This document shows positions 53,340 through 63,306 of a stretch of 64,000 bases of DNA, piece by piece. Source of the stretch: Ensifer adhaerens (GTDB lineage: Bacteria; Pseudomonadota; Alphaproteobacteria; Rhizobiales; Rhizobiaceae); contig OCMG01000004.1 in the NCBI GenBank assembly GCA_900215285.1, positions 2,278,001 through 2,342,000 of the forward strand, read 5' to 3'. Each line of letters starts with the position of its first letter. Within the stretch, counting starts at the first letter, position 1. The notes under the pieces are model-generated. The model was given only the letters and a program-made list of their open reading frames with translations, was not told the DNA's origin and searched no databases. The position numbers and the translations under genes were made by a program.

Positions 53340-54245
53340 ATGGATGAGCCGCGTCGTGAGAACCTGCCGCTCCTGGAGCTTGATATTCTGCGCACCTTCG
53401 TGGCCATTGCCGATACGGGCAATTTCACGACCGCTGCCGAGGCGGTCCTGAGGACGCCGTCGGCCGTTTCCATGCAGATCAAGAAGCTCGAGGACATGCT
53501 GGGCGCAACCCTGTTTCGCCGTGACGCGCGTGCGGTGACGCTGACGCATCACGGCGAAATCCTGCTGTCCTCGGCGCGTCGCATCCTGGCCATGAACAAT
53601 GAGATCGTGGGCCGGTTCGTCAGGCCGCACATGAACGGTGTGGTCAATCTCGGCGCGCCCGACGACATTGGCGATCTGGTTCTTCCCGAAGTGCTGCGGC
53701 GCTTCGCGGAGGCCTATCCGCTGGTGGCTGTGGATGTCCGCATCGAAGGCAGCGAAACGCTGCGACGGCAGGTTTCCGAGGGCAAGCTGGACATCGCGCT
53801 CTACAATTGCAACAGCGGTTGTTTCGGCGGTGAGGGCGAATTGCTCTATCGGGAAAAGCTGGTCTGGGCCGGAAAGAAATGCGGTCACGCCTACGCGCGG
53901 ACGCCGCTGCCCGTTTCCGTCTGGGAGGCGGGTTGCATCTGGCGATCCAAGGCGCTGGATGCGCTGGAAAAGTCCGGTCACGCCTATCGCATCGCCTATC
54001 TCAGCGCCCACCACATGGGTCAGCGCGCCGCGATCCGCGCCGACATCGCCATCGCGCCGCTTGCCCGGTTCCTCATTGCCGATGACATGGTCGAACTGGG
54101 CGAGGGGCACGGCCTCCCGGACATCGGCTACTACGATGTCGGCCTGCTGATGCGGACGGGGGCGCCGGCTCCGGTGGAAGCTCTGGCCGACTATATCCGC
54201 TCAGCGGTTGCGTCGATCGGCAAATCGGTGGAGATGGCCGCCTGA
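53340..54245 (+). CDS. LysR family transcriptional regulator (LrhA-like)
   Basis: This 301-residue protein has the N-terminal LysR helix-turn-helix (LLELDILRTFVAIADTGNFTTAAEAVLRTPSAVSMQIKKLEDMLGATLF) and a C-terminal periplasmic-type effector domain. The pattern NLPLLELDILRTF is close to the LrhA/HexA subgroup, which controls motility and virulence in enterics. The ATG at 53340 follows AGAGGG; an upstream TTG is less likely. It is divergent from the DUF1127 gene. Its ligand is unknown. Confidence 0.92.
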   Translation: MDEPRRENLPLLELDILRTFVAIADTGNFTTAAEAVLRTPSAVSMQIKKLEDMLGATLFRRDARAVTLTHHGEILLSSARRILAMNNEIVGRFVRPHMNGVVNLGAPDDIGDLVLPEVLRRFAEAYPLVAVDVRIEGSETLRRQVSEGKLDIALYNCNSGCFGGEGELLYREKLVWAGKKCGHAYARTPLPVSVWEAGCIWRSKALDALEKSGHAYRIAYLSAHHMGQRAAIRADIAIAPLARFLIADDMVELGEGHGLPDIGYYDVGLLMRTGAPAPVEALADYIRSAVASIGKSVEMAA

Positions 54246-54521
54246 TCCGTTCCGAGTGTATCGGGAGCGGGGTCATGAAGGGGCTGCGGATGGCGCATGC
54301 GCCGTGTTTCCAACTTTGGCCGCATTTCACTGGCCCAAAAGCCTGCGCAGCGGCTCTTTCAAACGGATCGGTTGCCGCCCACATATTTCTGGCCGTGAGG
54401 CAGGGAGACGACGCGCTTTTCCGGTGAGTTGAGGGCCGGAAGGGTTTGAAACAGCCTTCGTTTTGGGCCAGTTTCGGATTGTCGGCTGCTCCCTGTGCGG
54501 CCGCATCGCCGAGGTTGATCC

Positions 54522-55922
54522 ATGAATTTCAAAATGCCTGCACTTTTCGTCCTTGCTGCTGTCGTTGCCGGCGGCATCGCCTTTACGGCGGTTTCGGAGG
54601 ATGTTCGAAGACTGCCGGAGAGCCAGGCCGAGGTGCAGCTTTCCTATGCGCCCCTGGTAAAGCAGACGGCGCCCTCCGTGGTCAACGTCTATGCGGAGCG
54701 CACCGTCGTCCGCAGCACGATCTTCGACAACGACCCCTTCTTCCGACAGTTCTTCGGGGGCGGGCAGGGGCGTCGCGAAACGGAAAGCTCGCTCGGCTCC
54801 GGCGTGATCGTCGGCGAGAACGGTATCGTCATCACCAACAATCACGTCATCGAGGGTGCGGACGAGATCAAGGTCGCGCTTTCCGACGGTCGGGAATTCA
54901 AGAGCAAGGTCGTGCTGAAGGATGACAAGGTCGACCTCGCCGTCCTGAAGATCGACACCAAGGAAAAGCTGCCGCCGCTGCCGCTGGGGGATTCGGACAA
55001 GCTTGAAGTCGGGGATCTGGTTCTGGCCATCGGCGATCCCTTCGGAGTCGGCCAGACGGTGACGAGCGGTATCGTCTCCGGATTGGCCCGCGGCAATATC
55101 GGGGTTTCGGATTTCGGCTTCTTCATCCAGACAGATGCCTCCATCAACCCGGGCAATTCCGGTGGCGCTTTGATCGACATGAAGGGCCAGTTGATCGGTA
55201 TTAACTCCGCCATCTTCTCCAAGGGCGGAGGCTCGAACGGCATCGGCTTCGCGATCCCCGCCAATCTGGCGAAGGTCTTCATCGAGGCGGCAGAGCGCGG
55301 CGACAAGACATTCGAGCGTCCCTATGTCGGCGCGGCTTTCGAGGCCGTTTCCTCTGATGTGGCCGAGGCCATCGGCCTGAAGCGGGCCGGCGGCGCGATT
55401 GTTACAAAGGTCGCCAAGGGCGGACCGGCCGAGCAGGCAGGTCTTGCAAAGGGCGACACGGTCATCGCCATGAACGGGCATCCGATCCAGCATCCCGATG
55501 CCCTGGGATACCGCATGCTGACCGCCGGTCTCGGCAGCGACGCGAAGCTTACGGTCTATCGCGACGGCAAGGAAAGAGAAGTCTCGATCAAGCTTGACCG
55601 CGCGCCGGAAATTCCTCCGCGTGACGAGCGCCGTATCGATGGACGCAACCCCTTTGCCGGGATCGTTGCCGTGAACCTCTCGCCGCGGATGGCGGACGAA
55701 TTGCAGATGCCGACGGAAGACACCGGCGTCGCGATCAGAAAGGTGGAGCAGGGCTCGCCGGCCGATCAGCTTGGCTTTGCCAAGGGCGATATCATCCTCT
55801 CCGTCAACGGTACGGCGATCGAGGACACGAAAACGCTGGCGCAGATGGCCAACAGCGATCCGAACATCTGGCGCGTCGAGATCAATCGCGGTGGTCAACG
55901 CATCCGGCAAGTGTTCCGATGA
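54522..55922 (+). CDS. degQ: DegQ/DegP-type periplasmic serine protease
   Basis: This 466-residue protein has an N-terminal membrane anchor or signal (MPALFVLAAVVAGGIAFTA), a trypsin-like domain with the full triad (His in ITNNHVIEG, Asp in VDLAVLKID, Ser in NPGNSGGALI), and two PDZ domains (about 270-350 and 370-460). It degrades or refolds damaged periplasmic proteins. The rarA gene begins in its stop codon (ATGA). Confidence 0.95.
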   Translation: MNFKMPALFVLAAVVAGGIAFTAVSEDVRRLPESQAEVQLSYAPLVKQTAPSVVNVYAERTVVRSTIFDNDPFFRQFFGGGQGRRETESSLGSGVIVGENGIVITNNHVIEGADEIKVALSDGREFKSKVVLKDDKVDLAVLKIDTKEKLPPLPLGDSDKLEVGDLVLAIGDPFGVGQTVTSGIVSGLARGNIGVSDFGFFIQTDASINPGNSGGALIDMKGQLIGINSAIFSKGGGSNGIGFAIPANLAKVFIEAAERGDKTFERPYVGAAFEAVSSDVAEAIGLKRAGGAIVTKVAKGGPAEQAGLAKGDTVIAMNGHPIQHPDALGYRMLTAGLGSDAKLTVYRDGKEREVSIKLDRAPEIPPRDERRIDGRNPFAGIVAVNLSPRMADELQMPTEDTGVAIRKVEQGSPADQLGFAKGDIILSVNGTAIEDTKTLAQMANSDPNIWRVEINRGGQRIRQVFR

Positions 55923-57235
55923 GCGATCTTTTCAGCGCGCATGAGCCGAATGCGCTGGCGGCCAAACGACCGCTGGCCGAGCGGCTGCGGCCAAAGTCGC
56001 TGGCAGAGGTCTCCGGTCAGGGGCATCTGACCGGGCCGGATGGTGCGCTGACCCGCATGATCGAAGCGGGCTCGCTCGGGTCGATGATCTTCTGGGGCCC
56101 GCCGGGCACGGGCAAGACAACCGTAGCCCGGCTGCTTTCGGGAGAGACCGGACTCGCCTTCGAGCAGATCTCGGCGATCTTTTCAGGTGTTGCCGATCTC
56201 AAGAAGGTGTTCGAAACAGCGCGCGCCCGGCGCATGTCGGGCCGGCAGACGTTGCTTTTCGTCGATGAGATCCATCGTTTCAATCGCGCGCAGCAGGACA
56301 GTTTCCTGCCCGTCATGGAAGACGGGACGATCGTGCTTGTCGGCGCAACAACCGAGAACCCGTCATTCGAACTCAACGCGGCTCTTCTGTCGCGGGCGCG
56401 TGTTCTCACCTTCAAGCCGCATGACGAGGAGAGCCTGGAGGCGCTTCTGAAACGAGCGGAAGAGGAAGAGGGCAAGGCGCTGCCGCTCGATGACGATGCA
56501 CGCGCCAGTCTTGTCCGCATGGCCGATGGCGATGGGCGGGCGGCGCTGACGCTGGCCGAGGAGGTCTGGCGCGCGGCGCGTGCCGGGGAGGTCTTCGATA
56601 TCGCCGGCCTGATGCGCGTCGTGCAGCGCCGCGCCCCTGTCTACGACAAGGGGCAGGACGGGCATTACAATCTGATCTCGGCGCTCCACAAATCCGTCAG
56701 AGGCTCCGATCCTGATGCGGCACTCTATTATCTGGCGCGCATGTTCGACGCGGGCGAGGACCCCCTGTTTCTCGGCCGGCGGCTGGTGCGCATGGCGGTC
56801 GAGGACATCGGTCTTGCCGATCCGCAGGCGCTCGTTGTCGCCAATGCCGCCAAGGACGCCTATGATTTTCTCGGGTCGCCGGAAGGGGAACTGGCGCTCG
56901 CGCAGGCCTGTGTCTACCTTGCCACTGCGCCCAAATCGAATGCCGTCTACAACGCCTACAAGGCGTCCATGCGGGCGGCCAAGGAATATGGTTCGCTTCT
57001 GCCGCCCAAGCATATCCTGAATGCCCCGACCAAGCTGATGAAGGCCGAAGGGTATAACGAGGGCTATCGCTACGACCATGACGAGCCCGATGCCTTTTCA
57101 GGCCAGGACTATTTTCCGGAGAAGATGGGCCGCAAGACCTTCTACGACCCGCCCGAGCGCGGCTTCGAGCGGGATATTCGCAAGCGTCTTGACTGGTGGT
57201 CGAAGCTCAGGGCCGAGCGTGCCGCGAAAGGTTGA
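55919..57235 (+). CDS. rarA: Replication-associated recombination protein A
   Basis: This 438-residue AAA+ ATPase (also called MgsA) has SEVSGQGHL-like start, Walker A (FWGPPGTGKTTVARLL), Walker B (LLFVDEIHRFNRAQQDSFLPV), sensor 1 (LVGATTENPSFELN) and C-terminal MgsA domain. It acts at stalled replication forks. Its start overlaps degQ by four bases, so the two are cotranscribed, an order seen in other Rhizobiaceae. Confidence 0.96.
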   Translation: MSDLFSAHEPNALAAKRPLAERLRPKSLAEVSGQGHLTGPDGALTRMIEAGSLGSMIFWGPPGTGKTTVARLLSGETGLAFEQISAIFSGVADLKKVFETARARRMSGRQTLLFVDEIHRFNRAQQDSFLPVMEDGTIVLVGATTENPSFELNAALLSRARVLTFKPHDEESLEALLKRAEEEEGKALPLDDDARASLVRMADGDGRAALTLAEEVWRAARAGEVFDIAGLMRVVQRRAPVYDKGQDGHYNLISALHKSVRGSDPDAALYYLARMFDAGEDPLFLGRRLVRMAVEDIGLADPQALVVANAAKDAYDFLGSPEGELALAQACVYLATAPKSNAVYNAYKASMRAAKEYGSLLPPKHILNAPTKLMKAEGYNEGYRYDHDEPDAFSGQDYFPEKMGRKTFYDPPERGFERDIRKRLDWWSKLRAERAAKG

Positions 57236-57410
57236 GCACCAGCATCCGTCCTCTTCCGACCGATTGCGCCGTCGGTTCCCGCCGGCGAGATCACGTTATG
57301 AAATATACGTTTACTTAAAATGACTTCCCATTCCGATCCATTATGGGGCATGTCACAATCAGAATGATGCGTGCCGTTAAGGCCCCTGAAATAGATCGAA
57401 GAGTGGAAGC

Positions 57411-58766
57411 ATGGAAAACCCCGTCTCCCTGAACCATATCGCCGAGAACACTGTCTTTCGCAAAGGCGACGTCTTTGTGCTCTTCGGAGAGCTTTTCGGC
57501 CGTGGCTACGTGACCGGTCTGCTGGACGAGGCCCGGCGTGTGGGTATGGACATCATCGGTATCACCGTGGGGCGGCGCGACGAAAACAATGCGTTGCGGC
57601 CGCTCGATCCTGCCGAGCTGGCCGAGGCGGAGGCGCGGCTGGGGGGCCGCATCATCAACCTGCCACTCATGGCCGGGTTTGACCTTGATGCACCTGAAGG
57701 CGGCGAGACGCCGACCGACCTTCTGGCGAAGCTGACGCTGGAGAACTGGGAACACGAAAAGCTGGACTGGGACCATATCGCGCAATGCCGTGAGATCGGC
57801 ACGAAGCGGTTCAGGGACACGCTGACCGAAGTGATGGCCGTTCTCGACGGCATGATCGCAGACGGCCGCAATGTCTTCTTTGCCCATACGATGGCAGGCG
57901 GCATCCCGAAGGCCAAGGTCTTCCTCGTTCTGGCGAACCGGATCTACAAGGGCCGCGGCGCGCGTCACATGTCGTCGCAGGCGCTTCTCGACAGCGACCT
58001 CGGCAAGCTGATCCTGCAGAATTTCGATGAGGTAACGGCCTACACGTTCCAGCATCTTATCGACTGCAGCGCGGCAATCCGCGAGCGCATCACGAAATCG
58101 GGCGGGCAGGTGCGTTACACCGCCTACGGCTATCATGGTTCTGCCGTGTTGATCGACGGCAGCTACCGTTGGCAGACCTATACGAACTATACCCAGGGCT
58201 ATGCCAAGATGCGGCTTGAGAATGTCGCGGAGGCGGCATGGGAAAAGGGCATCAAGGCAACCGTCTACAATTGCCCGGAAATCCGCACCAATTCTTCAGA
58301 CGTCTTCGCCGGCATCGAGTTGCCGCTGATCCCGCTTCTGCTGGCGCTGAAACACGAAAACGGTGGCGCATGGGCCGAGGCGCAGTGGACGGCCTGCGAA
58401 GCGCTTCTGGCCGACGGCTACAGCCTCAAGGACGTCTTCGGCAAGATCGCCGATATGCAGGCGAGCCCGGTCATGGAACCCTTCTACGACTTTTCGGCCT
58501 GGCCGAAGGCCAACAGCCAGGACCAGGCGGACCTGACGATTGGCACGTCGAACGAGATCACCCAGATGCATCGCGACGGCAAGGCGCTGATCAGCGATCA
58601 TCTGAGCGCGCTGGTCGTGCAGGCAACGGGCAAGCTGATCTTCGGTGAGACTTCGAAGCCGTCAGGGCCTGTTCTGTGGCTGAACCACGATATCGTGGCC
58701 CGCCGGCTGAATGAGACACATCAGGATGCGACAGAAGACGCTCTCCCGAAGCTTGAAGTTGCCTGA
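57411..58766 (+). CDS. Enoyl-ACP reductase FabMG-like protein
   Basis: This 451-residue protein opens with FRKGDVFVLFGELFGRGYVTGLLDEARRVGMDIIGIT and continues through a long domain with FFAHTMAGGIPKAKVFLVLANRIYKGRGARHMSS and YTAYGYHGSAVLIDGSYRWQTY. I recognise this as the family called enoyl-ACP reductase FabMG, reported to give triclosan tolerance, but I cannot confirm it here. It stands alone. It is not one of the classic FabI, FabK or FabV types. Confidence 0.5.
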   Translation: MENPVSLNHIAENTVFRKGDVFVLFGELFGRGYVTGLLDEARRVGMDIIGITVGRRDENNALRPLDPAELAEAEARLGGRIINLPLMAGFDLDAPEGGETPTDLLAKLTLENWEHEKLDWDHIAQCREIGTKRFRDTLTEVMAVLDGMIADGRNVFFAHTMAGGIPKAKVFLVLANRIYKGRGARHMSSQALLDSDLGKLILQNFDEVTAYTFQHLIDCSAAIRERITKSGGQVRYTAYGYHGSAVLIDGSYRWQTYTNYTQGYAKMRLENVAEAAWEKGIKATVYNCPEIRTNSSDVFAGIELPLIPLLLALKHENGGAWAEAQWTACEALLADGYSLKDVFGKIADMQASPVMEPFYDFSAWPKANSQDQADLTIGTSNEITQMHRDGKALISDHLSALVVQATGKLIFGETSKPSGPVLWLNHDIVARRLNETHQDATEDALPKLEVA

Positions 58767-58857
58767 GCATCTTCAAGTTCCGGCGACTTGATCTTCCTCA
58801 AAGCGCGCCTGCGCGTCTCCCGCCATAATCCGTTCAACATTGAACGGGAGCGGACCC

Positions 58858-59406
58858 ATGAACATTCTCATCGCCTATGCCACCGTCGAGGGACAGACGC
58901 GGAAGATCGCCTCGCAGCTTGCCGAGACCTTTGAGAACCGCGGCTGGCAGGTCGCCTTGCAGAACACAGCGGGGATGATGGAATTCATTCTCAACCGGCC
59001 CGACGCGGCGATCCTGCTCGCGCCGGTTCATGCCGGGCGCTATCCTACGACATTCACGCACTTTGTCCGGCAGGAGGTGGATTGGCTGAACTCGGTGCCG
59101 TCCGCCTTCGTCTCTGTCTCGCTTTCGATCGTCAGCGACTCGGCCGAGGAGCGGCAGGAGGGGGAGGACTATCCGACTGGCTTGCTGGCCGAGACGGGAT
59201 GGCAGCCGCTTGCCATCCACCATGCGGGCGGGGCTTTGCGACTGGCGGAATACGACTTCTTCAAACGCTGGATGGTCCGGCGGCTTTCGCGCAACGCACC
59301 TGCCGCCGACACCAAGGGCGATCGGGAGTTTACCGACTGGGCGGCGTTGGAACTCTTTGCTGCGGAATTCGCCAATGAAATCGGGCGGCGAAAGGCATCA
59401 GCGTAA
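58858..59406 (+). CDS. Flavodoxin-fold protein, protoporphyrinogen oxidase (HemG)-like
   Basis: This 182-residue protein has the flavodoxin phosphate-binding loop (ILIAYATVEGQTRKIASQLAETF) and the HemG-like DAAILLAPVHAGRYPTTFTHFVR and a Trp/Phe-rich C-terminal part. HemG oxidises protoporphyrinogen IX in heme synthesis using menaquinone or ubiquinone; other flavodoxin-fold relatives do not. The ATG at 58858 follows GGGAGCGG. No heme genes are next to it. Confidence 0.8.
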   Translation: MNILIAYATVEGQTRKIASQLAETFENRGWQVALQNTAGMMEFILNRPDAAILLAPVHAGRYPTTFTHFVRQEVDWLNSVPSAFVSVSLSIVSDSAEERQEGEDYPTGLLAETGWQPLAIHHAGGALRLAEYDFFKRWMVRRLSRNAPAADTKGDREFTDWAALELFAAEFANEIGRRKASA

Positions 59407-59430
59407 GCTGCAAAGGGGCCCTCAAGCTGG

Positions 59431-60399
59431 TCAGCTTGCCGCCTGGAGGTTGGCGTTGAAAAGTGTGCAGCGATTGCGCCCGCCTTTCTTGGAGGCATAG
59501 AGCGCGCTGTCGGCTTTCGAATAGATGTCCATGGCGTCGGCGGCATCAGCCTTCATGCAGAGGCCCATGGAAATTGTGATGCGACCGTAATCCATGCCAG
59601 CAGCCTCGTCCTTGAAGGGCAATTGCTCGAGAGCGACCCGGACCGAGTCTGCGAGACGGTGAACGTCTGCGGAGTGGCGGCCTTCGACGATCATGGCGAA
59701 TTCCTCGCCGCCTGTGCGGGCCACGAAGGTGCCGTCGCCGGCGTGCCTGCGCAGGATGTCGGCAACGATGGAGAGGACCTTGTCCCCGACAAGATGGCCA
59801 TAGGTATCGTTGAACTTCTTGAAGTGATCGACATCCGAGATGACAAGCGCCGCCGGAAGCGGATCATCCGCGGCAAAGAGGGCGGCGAGCCTCTCATCAA
59901 AGGCGCGCCGGTTGGCCAGACCGGTCAGGGCGTCGGTATTGGCGATCCGCTTGTACTGGTGCAGTTCTTTCAGAATCTCGCCCATGACCTGGGGGCTGTG
60001 TTCGCTGGCCAGTGCGCCGGCTTCGCCCGAGACTGAGACCTCGCCGCTTGCGCGGTCGTCGGCCTCTGCCTCCTGCGGATCGGCAGCGTCTGCCTCCTGG
60101 ATGCGGAACTGCTTGTGCCCCGGCTGAATGGTGCGGACGTTGGAGTTGGCGAGCTTGGCGAGACCTTCGCGGTCGACTACGAGATGCCATTGGCCCGGCG
60201 TCGGCACGACCAGTTTTGTCGGTGTCTTGACGGTGAGGCCACCCAGAAACCTGTAGGGCTGCGAAGAGGCGTAGAGGCGGTAGTTCCGCTCATCCAGCAA
60301 GCGAACATTATTGATGGCGGACAGCACGACCTCCACAACCGTGCCCGCGGGCTGTGCGCCGAGATCGTAATGCTTGTAGCGGGGCGTTTGCGGCGTCAT
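59431..60399 (-). CDS. DUF1883-GGDEF diguanylate cyclase
   Basis: This 322-residue protein has an N-terminal DUF1883 domain (~residues 1-95, HYDLGAQPAGTVVEVVLSAINNVRLLDERNYRLYASSQPY), a linker, and a GGDEF domain (~150-315) with GGEEF intact. No RxxD inhibition site lies five residues before it. DUF1883 is found attached to various domains, including TIR domains, and its ligand is unknown. It is soluble. The ATG at 60399 is preferred over an upstream TTG at 60420. It is convergent with the HemG-like gene. Confidence 0.88.
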   Translation of the reverse strand: MTPQTPRYKHYDLGAQPAGTVVEVVLSAINNVRLLDERNYRLYASSQPYRFLGGLTVKTPTKLVVPTPGQWHLVVDREGLAKLANSNVRTIQPGHKQFRIQEADAADPQEAEADDRASGEVSVSGEAGALASEHSPQVMGEILKELHQYKRIANTDALTGLANRRAFDERLAALFAADDPLPAALVISDVDHFKKFNDTYGHLVGDKVLSIVADILRRHAGDGTFVARTGGEEFAMIVEGRHSADVHRLADSVRVALEQLPFKDEAAGMDYGRITISMGLCMKADAADAMDIYSKADSALYASKKGGRNRCTLFNANLQAAS

Positions 60400-60477
60400 T
60401 CGTTCATTCCATAGTTGCACGAATAATGGCGTCCGAGAGTTAAGCTTTGGTTGTCGCTCTATGTGCGGACAACAAAA

Positions 60478-60499
60478 AACCCGGCCTTTCGACCGGGTT
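60478..60499 (-). terminator. Intrinsic terminator of icd
   Basis: AACCCGG (60478-60484) and CCGGGTT (60493-60499) form the stem; on the minus strand a run of T residues follows. It lies 26 bases beyond the icd stop codon. Confidence 0.85.
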
Positions 60500-60524
60500 C
60501 AGATTGATCAGGGCAGGGCGCCGA

Positions 60525-61739
60525 TCAGGCAGCCATGGCCTTCTTGAGGTTTTCGTCGACCTTGTCGAGGAAGCCGGTGGTGGAGAGCCACGGCTGATCG
60601 GGACCGATGAGAAGGGCGAGGTCCTTCGTCATGTAGCCGCTTTCGACCGTTGCGACGCAGACCTTTTCCAGCGTGTCGGCGAACTTGGCGAGCTCGGCAT
60701 TGTCGTCGAGCTTGGCGCGGTGGGCGAGGCCACGCGTCCAGGCGAAGATCGAGGCGATCGAGTTGGTCGAGGTTTCCTGACCCTTCTGGTGCTGACGGTA
60801 GTGGCGCGTCACCGTACCGTGGGCAGCTTCTGCTTCAACCGTGCGGCCATCGGGCGAGAGGAGAACCGAGGTCATGAGGCCGAGCGAGCCGAAGCCCTGA
60901 GCCACGGTGTCGGACTGCACGTCGCCGTCATAGTTCTTGCAGGCCCAGACATAGCCGCCGGACCACTTCAGAGCCGAAGCGACCATGTCGTCGATCAGGC
61001 GGTGTTCGTAGATGATGCCGGCCTTGTCGAACTCGGCCTTGAACTCGTTCTGGTAGACTTCTTCGAAGATGTCCTTGAAGCGGCCGTCATAGGCCTTGAG
61101 GATCGTGTTCTTAGTGGAGAGGTAGACCGGCCACTTGCGCATCAGGCCGTAGTTCATCGAGGCGCGGGCGAAATCGCGGATCGAGTCGTCGAGGTTGTAC
61201 ATGGCCATGGTAACGCCCGGACCAGGCGCCTTGAAGACTTCCTTCTCGATGACCTGGCCGTCTTCACCGACGAACTTGATGGTGATCGTGCCCTTGCCGG
61301 GGAACTTGAAATCGGTTGCCTTGTACTGGTCGCCGAAGGCGTGACGGCCGACAACGATCGGCTGCGTCCAGCCGGGAACGAGGCGCGGCACGTTCTTGCA
61401 GATGATCGGCTCGCGGAAGATCACGCCGCCAAGGATGTTGCGGATCGTGCCGTTCGGCGACTTCCACATTTCCTTGAGGTTGAATTCCTTCACGCGGGCT
61501 TCGTCCGGCGTGATCGTGGCGCACTTGATGCCGACGCCGTGCTTCTTGATCGCGTTGGCGGCGTCAATGGTGACCTGGTCGTTGGTGGCATCACGGTTTT
61601 CGACCGAGAGGTCGTAATATTCGATGTCGAGATCGAGATAGGGCAGGATCAGCTTGTCCTTGATGAACTGCCAGATGATGCGGGTCATCTCGTCGCCGTC
61701 GAGATCCACGACGGGGTTGGCTACCTTGATCTTGCTCAT
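60525..61739 (-). CDS. icd: NADP-dependent isocitrate dehydrogenase
   Basis: This 404-residue TCA-cycle enzyme converts isocitrate to 2-oxoglutarate. It has the eukaryote-like (type II) sequence seen in alphaproteobacteria: [54 protein letters not shown] and the metal-binding Asp residues in [11 protein letters not shown] and YDGDVQSD. A longer frame begins at 61856, but the ATG at 61739 matches family N-termini. Neighbouring genes are unrelated. Confidence 0.97.
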   Translation of the reverse strand: MSKIKVANPVVDLDGDEMTRIIWQFIKDKLILPYLDLDIEYYDLSVENRDATNDQVTIDAANAIKKHGVGIKCATITPDEARVKEFNLKEMWKSPNGTIRNILGGVIFREPIICKNVPRLVPGWTQPIVVGRHAFGDQYKATDFKFPGKGTITIKFVGEDGQVIEKEVFKAPGPGVTMAMYNLDDSIRDFARASMNYGLMRKWPVYLSTKNTILKAYDGRFKDIFEEVYQNEFKAEFDKAGIIYEHRLIDDMVASALKWSGGYVWACKNYDGDVQSDTVAQGFGSLGLMTSVLLSPDGRTVEAEAAHGTVTRHYRQHQKGQETSTNSIASIFAWTRGLAHRAKLDDNAELAKFADTLEKVCVATVESGYMTKDLALLIGPDQPWLSTTGFLDKVDENLKKAMAA

Positions 61740-61991
61740 ATATCGGCCTCTTTCTCGGATTGCGGCGAACGGGGACTTCGCCTTTCGGAAAATATCCCGT
61801 GCGCTATAGCACCGGGAAAGGCGAACGCAAAGGCAGATGCGAGGCGAGTTCGTCAATTTTAGGAGGACGCTTTGTTTCGCGCGGACAGGTTCGCTCCGCC
61901 ATTTTCTGGTTGAAATGGCCGTTTAGTTCGAATCCAGTTCATGCCAACAACACACCATCGCGCGAATCAGTTTCGCGCCGGAGAACAGCAG

Positions 61992-62510
61992 ATGCGCGCT
62001 CATGCCACTTTTCTCGCATTTCTCGCATTCGCCTTTCCGGCCCTGGCCGACGATGCGGACCCGACCGCGCCGGTGCAGAAGATCATGCAGATCAGCCAGA
62101 GTAATCTCAGTGGCGACGATTCGAACCAGGACGATTACTTCTCCGACAAGTGGATGCCGCAACTGTTCAGCTCCGCCTTCGTTGCGATCGCCAAGAAGGG
62201 ATTTGCCAAGGCCGAGGCGAATAACGAACCGTTCATCGATTACGATCCGGTTTTAGGTGGTCAGGATGGCTGTGCGCCGAAGGACCTCACGATCACCAAT
62301 GCGGGCCCGAAGGATGGCGGATTCGATATCGTGGCGAAGTTCCACGCCTTCTACTGCTTCGACAATGCCGACAACCGTTTCAGCGAGACACATTTCAAGG
62401 TCGTGATGGAAAACGGCGTGGCGAAGATAGACGATATCGTCAACATCATTCCCGACGGTGACCCGGTTTCGCTGCGTGATACGATGAATGGCTATTTCAC
62501 TGCGCAATGA
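61992..62510 (+). CDS. Secreted protein, possibly DUF3828 family
   Basis: This 172-residue protein has a signal peptide (MRAHATFLAFLAFAFPALAD). The mature protein has FSDKWMPQLFSSAFVAIAKK and DPVLGGQDGCAPKDLTITN, then FHAFYCFDNADNRF and VVMENGVAKIDDIVN. The two Cys could form a disulfide. It resembles DUF3828-type periplasmic proteins but I am not certain. The ATG at 61992 follows CGGAGAAC. Confidence 0.75.
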   Translation: MRAHATFLAFLAFAFPALADDADPTAPVQKIMQISQSNLSGDDSNQDDYFSDKWMPQLFSSAFVAIAKKGFAKAEANNEPFIDYDPVLGGQDGCAPKDLTITNAGPKDGGFDIVAKFHAFYCFDNADNRFSETHFKVVMENGVAKIDDIVNIIPDGDPVSLRDTMNGYFTAQ

Positions 62511-62518
62511 CACGCTGC

Positions 62519-62556
62519 CGTCAGGCGGGCGTTCTCAAACACGCCTTAGCCTGACG
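62519..62556. terminator. Hairpin between convergent secreted-protein and MBL genes
   Basis: CGTCAGGC (62519-62526) pairs with GCCTGACG (62549-62556), with an inner GGCGT/ACGCC stem. It overlaps the last codons of the MBL gene. Confidence 0.55.
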
Positions 62557-63242
62557 ATGTGCCGGCAGACCTCGCATGAGCCCAGCGTTGCCCCGTGACC
62601 GACATGGAAATGCGTGCCACCCGCGTCGACGAGGCGCTCCAGTTGATCGGCGACCAGATGCGGGTCGTCCTCGAAGGGCGGGCGCTTGGGTGACTTCAGG
62701 CGCACGATGCCGCCGAGAAGAATGCCGGAGGAGATGAGGTCGCTGACGAGCACATTTCTGTTATCGAGACGCACCGAAATGCTGCCTGCCGTGTGGCCCG
62801 GCGTATAGCGGGCGATGCCGGCGATTCCGAAGGGGTTCAATGGCAGATCGTCCGTTCCGTCCATCACGATATCTGGCTCGAAAGCCTCATAAGGCGCCTG
62901 GATCAGGCCGGTCGCCTTGAACAGGCGGCCGAAGGGGCCGGTCGGGCAATAGGACATCGGACGTTCCTGCCGGTAATGCGGCAGATCGGCCTCATGCGCG
63001 AGGATCGGTGCGCTGGTCAAACGCCTGAGAGCTGCGGCAGAGCCCGCGTGGTCGACGTGGGCGTGGGTGACGATGATCAGCCGAACGTCGTCTGGACGCT
63101 TTTCTTCATCCGCTAGCGTCTTCAGGAAGCGCTTCTCTGAGCCAGGCAGGCCCGTATCGACGATGACGACGCCATCGTCACAGACGATCATGTAGGCATT
63201 GATCATGTGAAGGGGTGCGATTGGCACACGGACAATTTTCAT
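62535..63242 (-). CDS. MBL-fold metallo-hydrolase
   Basis: This 235-residue protein has the metallo-beta-lactamase-fold zinc motif VTHAHVDHAGSAAAL (HxHxDH), YTPGHTAGSI and the last His in GTHFHVGHGA. The fold covers glyoxalase II-like thioesterases, quorum-quenching lactonases and others; the substrate is not readable. It is divergent from an HxlR regulator gene across an operator-like dyad, which suggests control by that regulator. The ATG at 63242 follows AAGGAGA. Confidence 0.9.
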   Translation of the reverse strand: MKIVRVPIAPLHMINAYMIVCDDGVVIVDTGLPGSEKRFLKTLADEEKRPDDVRLIIVTHAHVDHAGSAAALRRLTSAPILAHEADLPHYRQERPMSYCPTGPFGRLFKATGLIQAPYEAFEPDIVMDGTDDLPLNPFGIAGIARYTPGHTAGSISVRLDNRNVLVSDLISSGILLGGIVRLKSPKRPPFEDDPHLVADQLERLVDAGGTHFHVGHGATLGSCEVCRHIVRLRRV

Positions 63243-63306
63243 CGCAAATCTCCTTGTTGCAGTCATCCGGCGACAGCGATAGACTTCCGCTTATTCTTTG
63301 AAAAGA

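Noticed and set aside
54327..55910. Open frame on the minus strand, 527 codons, opposite the degQ-type gene
   Set aside because: Shadow of degQ, which has a full catalytic triad and PDZ domains.
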